48,056 nt of DNA from Solobacterium sp. (GCA_017512555.1 JAFWFE010000098.1:1-48056), one strand, 5' to 3'; shown: positions 24,233 through 33,836, counted from the first letter of the stretch. Notes: a model not told the origin generated them from the letters alone. Program-made: numbers and translations.

Positions 24233-26614
24233 ATGAAATATACTCTTAACCAGCCTACGGTATTGAAGATGATACAGTTATCTATAACTTTCCTTCTTTT
24301 ATTCATGGGTTATTTTTACAGTATGTTTGGAATAGACTGCAGTTTTCTGTTTTACGCAGCTCTTCTGTATACCGTGGCTTATGGGTTTTATGTACTGTTT
24401 GTGTCAAGAAAGAAACTATTCCGGGAATACAGGACCGAGATCCTGATCGGGATTGCGGCAGCGGTCAGTGTTTTGGCAAACATGGAGTTCTTTGATTTCA
24501 ACCACGGTCCTGTAGGACTCGCAGAGTTGTTCCTGTTCCTCGGCGGTACGATGTTGTATACCGGTAAGGAAGACATGGGATCCATAAAGAAACTGATTCA
24601 TCTGTTCTTCCGGCTGATCATTGCCATGACCTTTTTCATGACTTTCCTGTCGGTTGCGGCAGGGGTATACAGCTTCCACACCGATGGCTGGTTTCCCTGG
24701 CTGGGAAGTGAAAAACTGGGGAACTGGCACCATGAATTTACACATCTGGTATTCGGAGGATATTACCGTAACGGGAACCAGCTGGGTCTGAATGCGTTTG
24801 TGTCTGCAGCTTTATCTATATATTTCCTGGGCAGGGAGAAACATCGCTGGTTTGATATAACCAATATCTTCTTCCAGCTAATCGGAATCGTGGTTTCCGG
24901 CTGCCGTTCCATCTATCTGGCAGTCATCGTCTTCGCACTGTACCTGGCATTCCACCAAGGCTCCAAAAAGATCCGCAGGATCATCTTCACGCTTGTCTGC
25001 GCAGGCATATTATTCCTGGCCGGAGTAACGATCTATAAGATGTCCTTCTACCACAAAGGAGCGGGTTCCAGCAATATCCTGAACGCGCTGACCGGTAACC
25101 GTTACGCAATGTGGCAGGAGAGTTTCCGCCTGTTTCAGATCAAGCCCTGGACCGGTATCGGGGTAAATAACACACTTTCTGCCGCAAGAGCTTATCTTGG
25201 GAAGAAAGCAGTCATCAGTTATTACGGGTATACAAACTCGCATAATTTCATCATGAACATCCTGGCCATGACCGGTATCCTTGGATTTCTCTCTTTCCTG
25301 GCTTACGGGAAAAAGATCGTATACTCTCTGCGAAAGGCGGATCCTGTACTAAAGACATTTGTGCTGAGTATCTTGTTTGCGGATCTCTTTGACATCTTTG
25401 TGGTGTTTACCGATCATATAGGCTCCTTCCTGGTGCCTCTGATTGTGGGGTATGCGTACCGTCAGTATCTGGCAAAAGACAAACCGGTGTACTTTATCTC
25501 CAATGTAGTGGAAGAAGAGCTGTACAGGGAAATCTATACCAAGGAAGATAAACCCGGACAGCAGGCGCAGAAGTTCAATCGTCTGATCGGGGAAGGCTTT
25601 GCGCAGAACGGGCAGGAGATCTATTGTCTGTCCTCTGTCCTGGCCAGTCCGTCAATCGTGGATTACACGATCCGTAAATTCAAGAATCAGGGAATGTACA
25701 AGTATCATCTGTCTTTGAATATTCCTCTCTTGAAGAATCTCTGGCATCTGGTATCGACATGTCTTTACTTATTGTTCCGTCGTCCCGGGTATGTCCTGGT
25801 GGATGTGTTGTCCATTGATGATGGTATTGGTTCGATTCTCGCGTCCAAGATCATGGGTACACCTGCGGTGGGAATCATTACAGATCTGCCTGAGCATTTC
25901 TCCGGCAATGCGCTGTATGCGAAACTGTTCTACCGGTTTGTGTCCTGGTGTGACGGATATGTTTTCCTGACAGAGTATATGGATGAGAAGCTGAATCCGA
26001 AACATAAACCATGGATCGTCATGGAAGGACTGTGCGACAGTAAGACAAAAGAAACAGAGATTACGGAACGCACAAACGCGATCGTCTTTGCGGGAGAGAT
26101 TGATGAACCTAATGGTGTCATGACTTTGGTGAATGCCTTTAACGCATGGGATTGTACAGACTATGATCTCTGTTACTACGGAAGCGGAGAAGCGATGCCT
26201 CTGTTACAGAAAGCCGCCGAAGGGAATCCCCGGATTCACCTGATGGGGCTGGTATTAAACCGTGAACTGATGCCGGTGATGGAGAGGGCATCTCTATTGG
26301 TCAACCCGCGTCCGGTACACCAGGATTTTGTGAAGTATTCGTTCCCCAACAAGCTTATGGAATATATGAATACAGGCACGTATACCGCAAGCAGTCATCT
26401 GGCATGTATACCGGAAGAGTATTTCCGTTATATCGGTGATCTCGGGGAAGGCAGCAGTGAAGATATCCTGGCATTCTTCCGCAGGTTTGAAACGATGAAG
26501 AAAGAAGAAATACTCTCCTGTGGAAAAGAAGCACAGAAATTTGTTCAGTCCGCCAAGAATAACAAGATCCAGGCAGAACGGATCATGAATATGATGAAAG
26601 AGTTCTATGCCTGA
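24233..26614 (+). CDS. Wzy/O-antigen ligase-like membrane protein fused to a GT4 glycosyltransferase
   Basis: 793 residues. Residues 1-415 form about 11 membrane helices. Their large outer loop has NRYAMWQES, then PWTGIGVNN and NSHNFIMNILAMTGILG, the pattern of O-antigen ligases and Wzy polymerases. From about Lys417 a soluble GT-B protein begins (VYFISNVV). It shows ITDLPEH, VFAGEID, YYGSGE and a C-terminal SFPNKLMEYM segment typical of GT4-type enzymes. The reading frame is continuous with no internal stop or weak start at the join, so this is a true fusion. The transferase part would lie in the cytoplasm and the polymerase active site outside. It heads a three-gene unit. Confidence 0.85.
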   Translation: MKYTLNQPTVLKMIQLSITFLLLFMGYFYSMFGIDCSFLFYAALLYTVAYGFYVLFVSRKKLFREYRTEILIGIAAAVSVLANMEFFDFNHGPVGLAELFLFLGGTMLYTGKEDMGSIKKLIHLFFRLIIAMTFFMTFLSVAAGVYSFHTDGWFPWLGSEKLGNWHHEFTHLVFGGYYRNGNQLGLNAFVSAALSIYFLGREKHRWFDITNIFFQLIGIVVSGCRSIYLAVIVFALYLAFHQGSKKIRRIIFTLVCAGILFLAGVTIYKMSFYHKGAGSSNILNALTGNRYAMWQESFRLFQIKPWTGIGVNNTLSAARAYLGKKAVISYYGYTNSHNFIMNILAMTGILGFLSFLAYGKKIVYSLRKADPVLKTFVLSILFADLFDIFVVFTDHIGSFLVPLIVGYAYRQYLAKDKPVYFISNVVEEELYREIYTKEDKPGQQAQKFNRLIGEGFAQNGQEIYCLSSVLASPSIVDYTIRKFKNQGMYKYHLSLNIPLLKNLWHLVSTCLYLLFRRPGYVLVDVLSIDDGIGSILASKIMGTPAVGIITDLPEHFSGNALYAKLFYRFVSWCDGYVFLTEYMDEKLNPKHKPWIVMEGLCDSKTKETEITERTNAIVFAGEIDEPNGVMTLVNAFNAWDCTDYDLCYYGSGEAMPLLQKAAEGNPRIHLMGLVLNRELMPVMERASLLVNPRPVHQDFVKYSFPNKLMEYMNTGTYTASSHLACIPEEYFRYIGDLGEGSSEDILAFFRRFETMKKEEILSCGKEAQKFVQSAKNNKIQAERIMNMMKEFYA

Positions 26615-26640
26615 AGAGGATACAGGGAGGAAACAGATCA

Positions 26641-27888
26641 ATGAAAGTAATGATTCTCTGCGGATATCTGTATGAAGGAATCGGACAATACTTTGACCGG
26701 AAGGAGGAATCCTTCGGAGGATGGGTCAAGGGTTTTATGAACGGGATCCGTGACTATGAAGATCTGGATATATACTATGCGGCTGTGGAAAAGGGAAAGA
26801 ACCAGTGTATCACAAAGACGATTGACGGCATCACATTCCATCTTGTGTCGTACGGTGATGCCGCGTATCTTCAGTCTTTCCTGAATGACAATCCGTGTGA
26901 TGTGTATCATCTTTTCGGCATGGAGAATGAGTTCGCGGAAGATATCGTTCCCTTGTTAGACTATGACAAGACGCTGTTCTACATTCAGGGAATCATCGAC
27001 GAGTATAAAGACTATTATCTGGCAGACTATGACCGTTTTCATGGGGCTAATCCTCTGTTTAAAGTCTATATGTATCTGAACAGACGTTTATTTGAGAAAA
27101 GAGGCAGAACCGAGAAGAATATCTTCCGTAATGCCAGATATATCGCCGGAAGAACCGACTGGGATAAAGCCTACGTAGAGGCGGAAGCTCCGGGCATACA
27201 GTATTTCAAGTTAAATGAATCTCTCCGGGATGAATTTTATCAGGACCATGATGGAACCCCGCTGTGGGATATCACCGGGGTCAATCGTCATACGATCTTT
27301 GTGACACAGGCAAATTATCCCGTGAAAAGCCCGCATATGATCGTGGAGATCGTACGCCTGCTGAAACAGAAATATCCTGATGTGAAATGCTATATCGGCG
27401 GTGAAGATATCTCCAGTTCTACGAGTCTTGCGACTAAACTGGGCGTATCCTATGCCAGTTATATCCAGAAACTGATTAAACAGTACGGTCTGCAGGAGAA
27501 CATCAAGTATATCGGTTATCTCAACGCAAAAGACATGGTTAAGCAGCTATGTCAGTCCAATGTATTCCTGCTGGCATCCGCAATCGAGAATTCACCCAAT
27601 TCCCTGCAGGAAGCCATGGCTGTCGGCGTTCCCTGTGTAAGCAGCTTCGTCGGCGGTGTGTCCTCCCTGGTCAGCAGTGAAAAGGAATGTAAGTTATATC
27701 CGTACAACGATCCCAAGCAGGCTGCGTATAAGATCAGTCAGATCTTTGCGGATGATGATCTTGCGGGAGAGATGTCCCTGGCAGGATATCAACGGATCCG
27801 CAAACTGATCGATATTCAGGCTAACGGAAAAACCCTGCACGATATCTATGTGAAGATCGACCAGGACAACAAGGAGGACAAATCATGA
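26641..27888 (+). CDS. Glycosyltransferase family 4 protein
   Basis: 415 residues. The N-terminal domain (GYLYEGIGQYFDRKEESFGGWVKG) is typical of capsule GT4 enzymes, with DVYHLFG near residue 90. The C-terminal domain has QANYPVKSPHMI, IKYIGYLNAKD, and SAIENSPNSLQEAMAVGVPC with the EX7E pair. It would be cytosolic. GGGAGG precedes ATG 26641. The stop overlaps the next start by ATGA. It is the second gene of the unit that opens with the Wzy-GT4 fusion, so both transferases may serve the same repeat unit. Confidence 0.9.
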   Translation: MKVMILCGYLYEGIGQYFDRKEESFGGWVKGFMNGIRDYEDLDIYYAAVEKGKNQCITKTIDGITFHLVSYGDAAYLQSFLNDNPCDVYHLFGMENEFAEDIVPLLDYDKTLFYIQGIIDEYKDYYLADYDRFHGANPLFKVYMYLNRRLFEKRGRTEKNIFRNARYIAGRTDWDKAYVEAEAPGIQYFKLNESLRDEFYQDHDGTPLWDITGVNRHTIFVTQANYPVKSPHMIVEIVRLLKQKYPDVKCYIGGEDISSSTSLATKLGVSYASYIQKLIKQYGLQENIKYIGYLNAKDMVKQLCQSNVFLLASAIENSPNSLQEAMAVGVPCVSSFVGGVSSLVSSEKECKLYPYNDPKQAAYKISQIFADDDLAGEMSLAGYQRIRKLIDIQANGKTLHDIYVKIDQDNKEDKS

Positions 27889-28784
27889 CAGCGCCGGCAA
27901 TCGTCTTTACCTATAACCGTAAGGAACAGACACGTAAGACTCTGGAAGCTCTGGATGCCAATACCATTGCCAAAGATACAGAACTATTCATCTTCTGTGA
28001 CGGACACAGGGAAAACAAGCCGGGAGATGAAGAGAAAGTACAACAGGTACGTAAATATCTGCAGGAGTTTGCGGAAAACAACCACTTTAAGAAAGTAACC
28101 CTGAACTTCGCTCCGAAGAACAACGGTCTGGCAAGATCTGTGATTGCGGGAGTCACATCCGTGATCGAACAGTACGGTACGGTGATCGTTACCGAAGATG
28201 ATCTGGTCAGTCATAAGAACTACCTGGAGTATATGAACGAAGGTCTGGAGTACTACCGGAATAACGCCAAGGTCTGGTCCATCAGCGGATACTCCTATCC
28301 CCTGAAATCTCTGAATGACCGGGAAGAGGTATACTTTACCTACCGCGGAAGCAGCTGGGGATGGGCAACCTGGAAAGACCGCTGGGATACCGTTGACTGG
28401 GATGTCAGGGACTATAAAACATTGTTGTTCAACCCGAAACGGATGAAAAATCTCAATGATTCCGGCAGAGATCTCTTTGTGATGTTAAGAGACCAGAGAC
28501 GTGGAGTAATCGATTCCTGGGCTGTACGCTGGGTGTTTGAACAAACCAGGAATCATCTGGTTACGGTATATCCCCCGAAGACATTTGTCTATAATATCGG
28601 CTTTGACGGCAGCGGTACGCATACCGGCGATGACGGCAACGATACCTATGATTCTCTGGATGAGATCCGGTACCGTCTGACCACACCAATATATGAGCCG
28701 GAGGTCCTGACAGAATTCGCGCAGTACTATGAAGATCCGTATCTTCATATCAAACAGAAATACAAACCCGGAAGAGAACTCTAG
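27885..28784 (+). CDS. GT-A type glycosyltransferase (GNT-I-like)
   Basis: 299 residues. IVFTYNRKEQTRKTLEAL opens a GT-A fold, VIVTEDDLVSHKNYL near residue 105 carries the acidic metal site, and GSSWGWATWKDRW is a hallmark of this group of bacterial sugar transferases. AAGGAGG, one of the strongest ribosome sites in the window, precedes ATG 27885. It resembles the gene at 14969 in layout but is shorter. It is the last gene of its unit; no terminator was found before the next promoter at 28810. Confidence 0.82.
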   Translation: MTAPAIVFTYNRKEQTRKTLEALDANTIAKDTELFIFCDGHRENKPGDEEKVQQVRKYLQEFAENNHFKKVTLNFAPKNNGLARSVIAGVTSVIEQYGTVIVTEDDLVSHKNYLEYMNEGLEYYRNNAKVWSISGYSYPLKSLNDREEVYFTYRGSSWGWATWKDRWDTVDWDVRDYKTLLFNPKRMKNLNDSGRDLFVMLRDQRRGVIDSWAVRWVFEQTRNHLVTVYPPKTFVYNIGFDGSGTHTGDDGNDTYDSLDEIRYRLTTPIYEPEVLTEFAQYYEDPYLHIKQKYKPGREL

Positions 28785-28809
28785 ATCCTGAGGAAGAATC
28801 CGGAAAACA

Positions 28810-28818
28810 TGATAGAAT
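28810..28818 (+). promoter_or_regulatory. Extended -10 promoter for capE
   Basis: TGATAGAAT, identical to the element at 4386-4394. The start near 28825 leaves an 18-base leader with GAGGT at 28831-28835 before ATG 28843. Confidence 0.5.
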
Positions 28819-28842
28819 AGGGAAGTATCTGAGGTAGACAAT

Positions 28843-29871
28843 ATGAATGAAGATAAACTGTTTGACGGTAAAGTATTACTGGTGACCGGAGGGACCGGTT
28901 CTTTCGGCAATGCCGTAACAAAGCGTTTCCTTACCACAGGCATCAAGGAGATCCGGGTCGTCTCACGTGACGAGAAGAAACAAGACGATATGCGTCATGA
29001 GTACCAGGCAAAATGGCCGAAGGAAAGTGAAAAACTGAAATTCTATATCGGAGATGTCCGGGATTATCATTCCATTGAAGGTGCCTTCAAGGGTGTAGAC
29101 TATGTCTTCCACGCGGCAGCTCTCAAACAAGTCCCGAGCTGTGAATTCTATCCGATGGAAGCGGTAAAGACGAACGTGATCGGGTCCAATAATGTGATCA
29201 GTGCCTGTGTGGAACACGGGGTGAAGAGGGCAGTATTCCTGAGCACCGATAAAGCCGCATATCCGATCAACGCGATGGGAATGACCAAGGCTTTGATGGA
29301 AAAGAACGTGATTGCCAGAAGCCGTCAGATGGGGGAAAACGATACTGTATTCTGTCTTACCCGTTATGGTAATGTCATGGCCAGCAGAGGCAGTGTTATC
29401 CCTCTGTTTATCGACCAGATTAATGCCGGAAAGGCAGTTACCCTGACCAATCCGGAAATGACCAGATTCATGATGACCCTGGATGATGCGGTGGAACTTG
29501 TCTTGTATGCGTTCCAGCACGGCAATCAGGGAGACACCTTTGTCCAGAAAGCACCTGCCGCAACCATCGATACGCTGGCCGATGCGATCCTGGAACTGAT
29601 GCCGGATAACCACGGAAAAACGATTATCGGTACCAGGCACGGAGAAAAACTGTACGAAGTACTGGTAACTTCGGAAGAGATGGTCAGGGCAGAAGACATG
29701 GGAGATTACTTCCGGATTCCTGCCGATAACCGTGATCTGAATTATGATAACTATTTCAAGAAGGGAAATACGGAATTGTCCGCAGTTACCGAATATGATT
29801 CTCACAATACCGAACGTCTGGATACGGAAGGAATGAAGAAACTTCTGTTAAAACTCGATCTGTTCCGGTAG
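28843..29871 (+). CDS. capE: CapE/FnlA-type UDP-GlcNAc 4,6-dehydratase/5-epimerase
   Basis: 342 residues, the soluble CapE/FnlA/WbjB size. TGGTGSFG at residues 15-22 binds NADP, STDKA and the MGMTK segment give the active site, and TRYGNV follows. In this family UDP-GlcNAc is dehydrated and epimerised at C5, and then C3, as the first step to UDP-N-acetyl-L-fucosamine. The partners capF (31449) and capG (38875) are also in the window, so the pathway is complete, although the three genes sit in different transcription units. A terminator follows four bases after the stop. Confidence 0.9.
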   Translation: MNEDKLFDGKVLLVTGGTGSFGNAVTKRFLTTGIKEIRVVSRDEKKQDDMRHEYQAKWPKESEKLKFYIGDVRDYHSIEGAFKGVDYVFHAAALKQVPSCEFYPMEAVKTNVIGSNNVISACVEHGVKRAVFLSTDKAAYPINAMGMTKALMEKNVIARSRQMGENDTVFCLTRYGNVMASRGSVIPLFIDQINAGKAVTLTNPEMTRFMMTLDDAVELVLYAFQHGNQGDTFVQKAPAATIDTLADAILELMPDNHGKTIIGTRHGEKLYEVLVTSEEMVRAEDMGDYFRIPADNRDLNYDNYFKKGNTELSAVTEYDSHNTERLDTEGMKKLLLKLDLFR

Positions 29872-29874
29872 AAC

Positions 29875-29896
29875 AAGGCAGGAATCCTGCCTTTTC
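29875..29896 (+). terminator. Terminator after capE
   Basis: AAGGCAG (29875-29881) pairs with CTGCCTT (29887-29893) over GAATC, followed by TTCT. The stem can close further to a one-base loop. The T tract is short. Confidence 0.75.
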
Positions 29897-29944
29897 TACA
29901 TACAGGGATTCACACAAATATACAAGAATACAGGTGGTGATAAA

Positions 29945-30634
29945 ATGACAAAAGAAATCAAGGCGACTGAAACGATCGGCTTTGCGATGCTGGTATCGGT
30001 GGTCGGCGGAATGATGGACGGATATTCCTACATAGTGCGCGGAGGTGTGTTCGCCAACGGACAGACCGGTAATTTCCTGAAACTGGCAATCGGTCTTGCG
30101 GAAATGGATACAGAGAAGATGCTGCGGTCGATCATTCCGATCATCGGCTTCTGGATCGGTATCTTTACCGCGCACCATATCCAGACAAAAATCATCCAGA
30201 AAGACCCGGAAAGTATACACGATGACCGCTGGAAGATCTGGGTGCTTGTGCTGGAAATGGTCCTGCTGTTTATCGTCGGATTTGTGCCGGATTCGGTATT
30301 ACATCTTGTTCCGAACACACTGATTTCCTTTACCGCTTCCATGCAGTACTGTACATTCCGCTATCTGAATGGCTCCATGGGTTATTCTTCGGTATTTGCC
30401 AGCGGGAATATGCGATCTACCGCGGAACAATACTACAACTGGCTGGTTCTCCGCCAGGACGCGAACCGTCCCAAAGCGCTGCAGTATTCTTCCATCATGG
30501 CATCATTCTTCCTCGGTGCGCTGGTGGTTGCTCTGCTTGCGCGGTTCCTGCAGGAAAAGGCGATCTGGATCGCGTCGGTATTACTTCTGGCCGGAATACT
30601 CCGGGTGATGAATGCGTTACGCAGTCAGCAGTAA
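29945..30634 (+). CDS. YoaK/DUF1275 family membrane protein
   Basis: 229 residues, six predicted membrane helices. The DUF1275 pattern is clear: GGMMDGYSYIVRGGVFANGQTGN near the start, with a conserved Asp, Gly and the TGN turn. The function of the family is not established. AGGTGGTG at 29933-29940 precedes ATG 29945. It sits between the capE terminator and the promoter at 30640 with no visible link to glycan synthesis, so it is probably a passenger. No clear promoter was seen in the 48 bases before it. Confidence 0.9.
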   Translation: MTKEIKATETIGFAMLVSVVGGMMDGYSYIVRGGVFANGQTGNFLKLAIGLAEMDTEKMLRSIIPIIGFWIGIFTAHHIQTKIIQKDPESIHDDRWKIWVLVLEMVLLFIVGFVPDSVLHLVPNTLISFTASMQYCTFRYLNGSMGYSSVFASGNMRSTAEQYYNWLVLRQDANRPKALQYSSIMASFFLGALVVALLARFLQEKAIWIASVLLLAGILRVMNALRSQQ

Positions 30635-30639
30635 ATCTT

Positions 30640-30648
30640 TGTTATAAT
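30640..30648 (+). promoter_or_regulatory. Consensus extended -10 giving a leaderless mRNA
   Basis: TGTTATAAT (TGn plus perfect TATAAT). Standard spacing puts the start at 30655-30656, on or next to the ATG at 30656. There is no ribosome site. Confidence 0.6.
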
Positions 30649-30655
30649 TGGAATG

Positions 30656-31438
30656 ATGGTTGAATGGATCAAAAAACTTATAGCGTGGATCTTCGGTGCT
30701 TTGGGCATCACCGGACATTTTTATCGTGAAACATACAAGAATCCCAATGTCATACGGATCATCAATTATCACCGTACACCGGAGAATGAACTGAAGAATT
30801 TTGAGAAACAACTCCGGTGGTACCAGACACAGTTCCGGAATATCGATGAGAAGGCGTTCTATGCCTTCATGAACAGAGAACTCATCCTGGATAAACCGGG
30901 AGTGATCCTGAGTTTTGACGATGGTCTGCTGAACAACTACGAACTGGCACTTCCGCTTCTGGAAAAGTACGGGTTTACGGGATGGATGATGATTTCCGCA
31001 GGCAATGCGGACGGCACGGAATACATGACTTACGATCAGATGCAGGATGTGCTGGATCGGGGTCATGTGATCGGATGTCATACCTTTACCCATCACCGGA
31101 TGAGTGACGAAGATACCGATGAGGTTCTGCAGAAAGAAATTGCGGATGCCAGGATGATGCTGGAAGATCATCTTCAGACGTCTATCCGTATCTTTACCTG
31201 GTGCGGGGGCGAAGAAGATACCTATACGGAGAAGGCCCAGGAGTATATCCGCAGATACTACGATTACGGCTTTATGACAAATAGTGACCTGGTAACACCG
31301 GATACGGATCATTACCACATCCAGCGTACCAATGTGGAAGCGAGATGGCCTCTCTCACTGGCGAAATTCCAGTTATCCGGACTAATGGACCGGTTATATA
31401 AAGAAAAACGAGAACGTGTAAACCAGAAGACAAAGTGA
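30656..31438 (+). CDS. Polysaccharide deacetylase (NodB-like)
   Basis: 260 residues. One hydrophobic N-terminal segment (about residues 4-17) may anchor it. Carbohydrate esterase 4 motifs are present: SFDDG (Ser86-Gly90) with the base and metal Asp residues, and HTFTH with His142 and His146. It removes N-acetyl groups from GlcNAc-type residues. Two ATG codons lie in frame at 30653 and 30656; the second is chosen because the promoter just upstream predicts transcription starting there. It opens the longest unit of the window (to 38806), which ends with two acyl-transfer systems, so it probably tailors the same glycan. AGTGAGG for capF overlaps its stop. Confidence 0.88.
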   Translation: MVEWIKKLIAWIFGALGITGHFYRETYKNPNVIRIINYHRTPENELKNFEKQLRWYQTQFRNIDEKAFYAFMNRELILDKPGVILSFDDGLLNNYELALPLLEKYGFTGWMMISAGNADGTEYMTYDQMQDVLDRGHVIGCHTFTHHRMSDEDTDEVLQKEIADARMMLEDHLQTSIRIFTWCGGEEDTYTEKAQEYIRRYYDYGFMTNSDLVTPDTDHYHIQRTNVEARWPLSLAKFQLSGLMDRLYKEKRERVNQKTK

Positions 31439-31448
31439 GGAACAAGAC

Positions 31449-32648
31449 ATGAAGATATTGATTACCGGAGCGAAGGGATTTGTGGGAAGAAACCTGACTG
31501 CGAATCTGCGGAATATACAGACCGGGAAGAATAAAACAAGACCGGAACTTGTCATAGAAAATGTATATGAATATGATCTGGATTCTTCACCGGAAGATCT
31601 GGAGAGATACTGTGAACAGGCAGATTTCGTCTTTCATCTGGCCGGTGTCAATCGCCCGAAGGATCCTTCGGAGTACCATGCCGGGAATTACGGTTTCTCT
31701 GAGGTTCTGCTTAACACCTTGAAGAAGTACGGAAATAAAGCGGGAATCATGTTGTCAAGTTCGATTCAGGCATCTCTGCAGGGCAGATATGCCGGTTCTC
31801 TGTACGGTGAATCCAAGCTGGCAGGAGAGAATCTCTTCTTTGGTTACCATGAAGAAACAGGAGCGCCTGTGTATGTTTACCGCTTCCCGAATCTTTTCGG
31901 TAAATGGTGCCGGCCGAACTACAACAGCGCGGTAGCCACATTCTGTTACAATACAGCGAATGATCTGCCGATCCAGGTGAATGATCCCGCTGTGGAGCTG
32001 GAACTGTTATACATCGATGATCTTATGGAAGAGATGCTGGATCTGCTGGAAGGCAAGGAACATCACTGCCGTTTTGAAGGAGTGAAGGCTGTACCCGATC
32101 CGGTGGGAGAATACTGTTACTGCCCGGTAACGCATCATGTGACATTACAGGAAATCGTGGATCTTCTGGAACAATTCCGCAGTATACCGAAATCCTTGTT
32201 TATACCGGATGTGCCGGAAGGCTGCTTTGCCAAGAAACTCTACAGTACATATCTCTCGTATCTGCCGAAAGAGAAGATGATCTTTGACCTGAAGGTAAAT
32301 GCGGATGAACGGGGGAGTTTTACCGAACTGACCAAATCAGTCAGCGGAGGACAATTCTCCCTGAACATATCCAAGCCGGGAAAGGTCAAAGGACAGCACT
32401 GGCATAATACCAAGATCGAGTTCTTTATCATTGTCAAGGGACATGGACTGGTGCAGGAACGCTCTGTACTCGGCGATGAGATCCGGCAATTTGAAGTGAC
32501 CGGTGATCATCCCCAGGTGGTGGTCACATTACCGGGTTATACGCATAATATTATCAATATTTCAGAGACGGAAGATCTGATTACTTTGATCTGGTCAAAT
32601 GAGGTCTTTGATCCGGGACGCCCGGACACATTCCGTGAAGAGGTATAG
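31449..32648 (+). CDS. capF: CapF-type bifunctional reductase with C-terminal cupin
   Basis: 399 residues. The N-terminal NADP-binding domain starts ITGAKGFVG (residues 5-13) and has the LYGESKLAGE segment. The C-terminal cupin from about residue 275 (ERGSFTEL, GQHWHNTKIEFF, GYTHNI) holds the metal-binding histidines. In the CapE-CapF-CapG route this enzyme epimerises C3 and reduces C4 to give UDP-N-acetyl-L-talosamine, which CapG then converts to UDP-FucNAc. Length and domain order match the family. TGAGG precedes ATG 31449. It is separated from capE by a DUF1275 gene and a deacetylase. Confidence 0.93.
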   Translation: MKILITGAKGFVGRNLTANLRNIQTGKNKTRPELVIENVYEYDLDSSPEDLERYCEQADFVFHLAGVNRPKDPSEYHAGNYGFSEVLLNTLKKYGNKAGIMLSSSIQASLQGRYAGSLYGESKLAGENLFFGYHEETGAPVYVYRFPNLFGKWCRPNYNSAVATFCYNTANDLPIQVNDPAVELELLYIDDLMEEMLDLLEGKEHHCRFEGVKAVPDPVGEYCYCPVTHHVTLQEIVDLLEQFRSIPKSLFIPDVPEGCFAKKLYSTYLSYLPKEKMIFDLKVNADERGSFTELTKSVSGGQFSLNISKPGKVKGQHWHNTKIEFFIIVKGHGLVQERSVLGDEIRQFEVTGDHPQVVVTLPGYTHNIINISETEDLITLIWSNEVFDPGRPDTFREEV

Positions 32649-33836
32649 ATGAGGATCGCATATATCAACAGTGTCGCAGGATTCGGCAGTACCGGGAGGC
32701 TGGTATACCATCTTTCAAAGACGGAAGGTGTAACTGCCAGGATCTATTACGGACGGAAAAAAGATATGACGGACGCGGATACATATAGGATGACCGGGTT
32801 TCTCGGGAATGTCCGGCATGCCGCAATGACTTTTCTTTTTGACCGTCACGGGTTTTCCAATACTGCGGAAACGAAGCGGATGCTGGAAGACCTGCGCAGA
32901 TTTCAGCCGGATCTGGTACACTTGCGTAACCTCCATGGATATTACGTGGATGTGGAGACATTGTTTGCCGGACTGAAGGAAATGGGTGTGCCGGTGGTCT
33001 GGACGTTACACGACTGCTGGTCGATGACCGGACATTGCGCTCACTATGACAGTATGTGTTGTGAAGGATGGCGCACAGGATGTCAGGACTGCCGGTATGT
33101 CAATCATTACCCGGTATCCTGGACAAAGCGTCATACCGCCGAGAACTATATACGTAAGAAAAACACTTTTACTTCTCTGGAGAATCTGACCATTGTAACA
33201 CCTTCCCAATGGCTGGCAGACCAGGTGAAACAGTCTTATCTGAAGGATATTGACACAAGGGTGATCCGTAACGGTATTGATCTTGAGGTCTTTAAACCTA
33301 CGGAAAACGACTTCAGAAAGTTGTTTCAGATAGAAGATAAGTTCCTGATTCTCTGTGCTGCTAGTGTGTGGACGCATGAGAAGGGTCTTCATGATCTGGT
33401 GCAGTTCAGCCGGATGTTGCGGGAGGATGAGTGTCTGGCTGTTGTGGGTATTCAGGATAACCAGAAGGAAATGTTCCCGCACAGTACAATTACGATCACC
33501 AGAACCAACAGCCAGAAAGAAATGGCAGAGATGTATACAGCGGCGGATGTGCTTCTGAATCCGACTCTGGAAGATACTTTCCCTACAGTCAATATTGAAG
33601 CCCTTGCCTGCGGTACACCTGTGGTCACATACAACACCGGCGGTTCACCGGAGATTCCGGATGAAAAGACCGGAATTGTCGTGAAGAGAGGAAGTCTCAG
33701 CGGACTGCGTGACGCGCTGGATCAGCTTCGTGCACATCCTTTCTCCGCGGAAGATTGCCTGGCAAGAGCGAAACAATTCACGTACAGCCGCATGCTTGAA
33801 GAATACGCGGAACTGTACAAGGAGAAGACCGCATGA
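32649..33836 (+). CDS. Glycosyltransferase family 4 protein with a cysteine cluster
   Basis: 395 residues. It opens IAYINSVAGFGSTGRLVYHL. Residues 118-147 hold the LHDCWSMTGHC stretch and further paired cysteines (CCEGW, GCQDC), a feature of the WcaC-like GT4 group in which the cysteines may bind metal. The C-terminal domain has VWTHEKGLHDL and an EX7E motif in EDTFPTVNIEALACGTPV. It follows capF by TAGATG with GAGG upstream. An L-FucNAc transferase role is possible from its position but not shown. Confidence 0.88.
   Translation: MRIAYINSVAGFGSTGRLVYHLSKTEGVTARIYYGRKKDMTDADTYRMTGFLGNVRHAAMTFLFDRHGFSNTAETKRMLEDLRRFQPDLVHLRNLHGYYVDVETLFAGLKEMGVPVVWTLHDCWSMTGHCAHYDSMCCEGWRTGCQDCRYVNHYPVSWTKRHTAENYIRKKNTFTSLENLTIVTPSQWLADQVKQSYLKDIDTRVIRNGIDLEVFKPTENDFRKLFQIEDKFLILCAASVWTHEKGLHDLVQFSRMLREDECLAVVGIQDNQKEMFPHSTITITRTNSQKEMAEMYTAADVLLNPTLEDTFPTVNIEALACGTPVVTYNTGGSPEIPDEKTGIVVKRGSLSGLRDALDQLRAHPFSAEDCLARAKQFTYSRMLEEYAELYKEKTA

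Noticed and set aside
28963..29805. Long minus-strand open frame (280 codons) opposite capE
   Set aside because: It is opposite a gene with full catalytic motifs; its own translation is cysteine- and histidine-rich noise with no family features.
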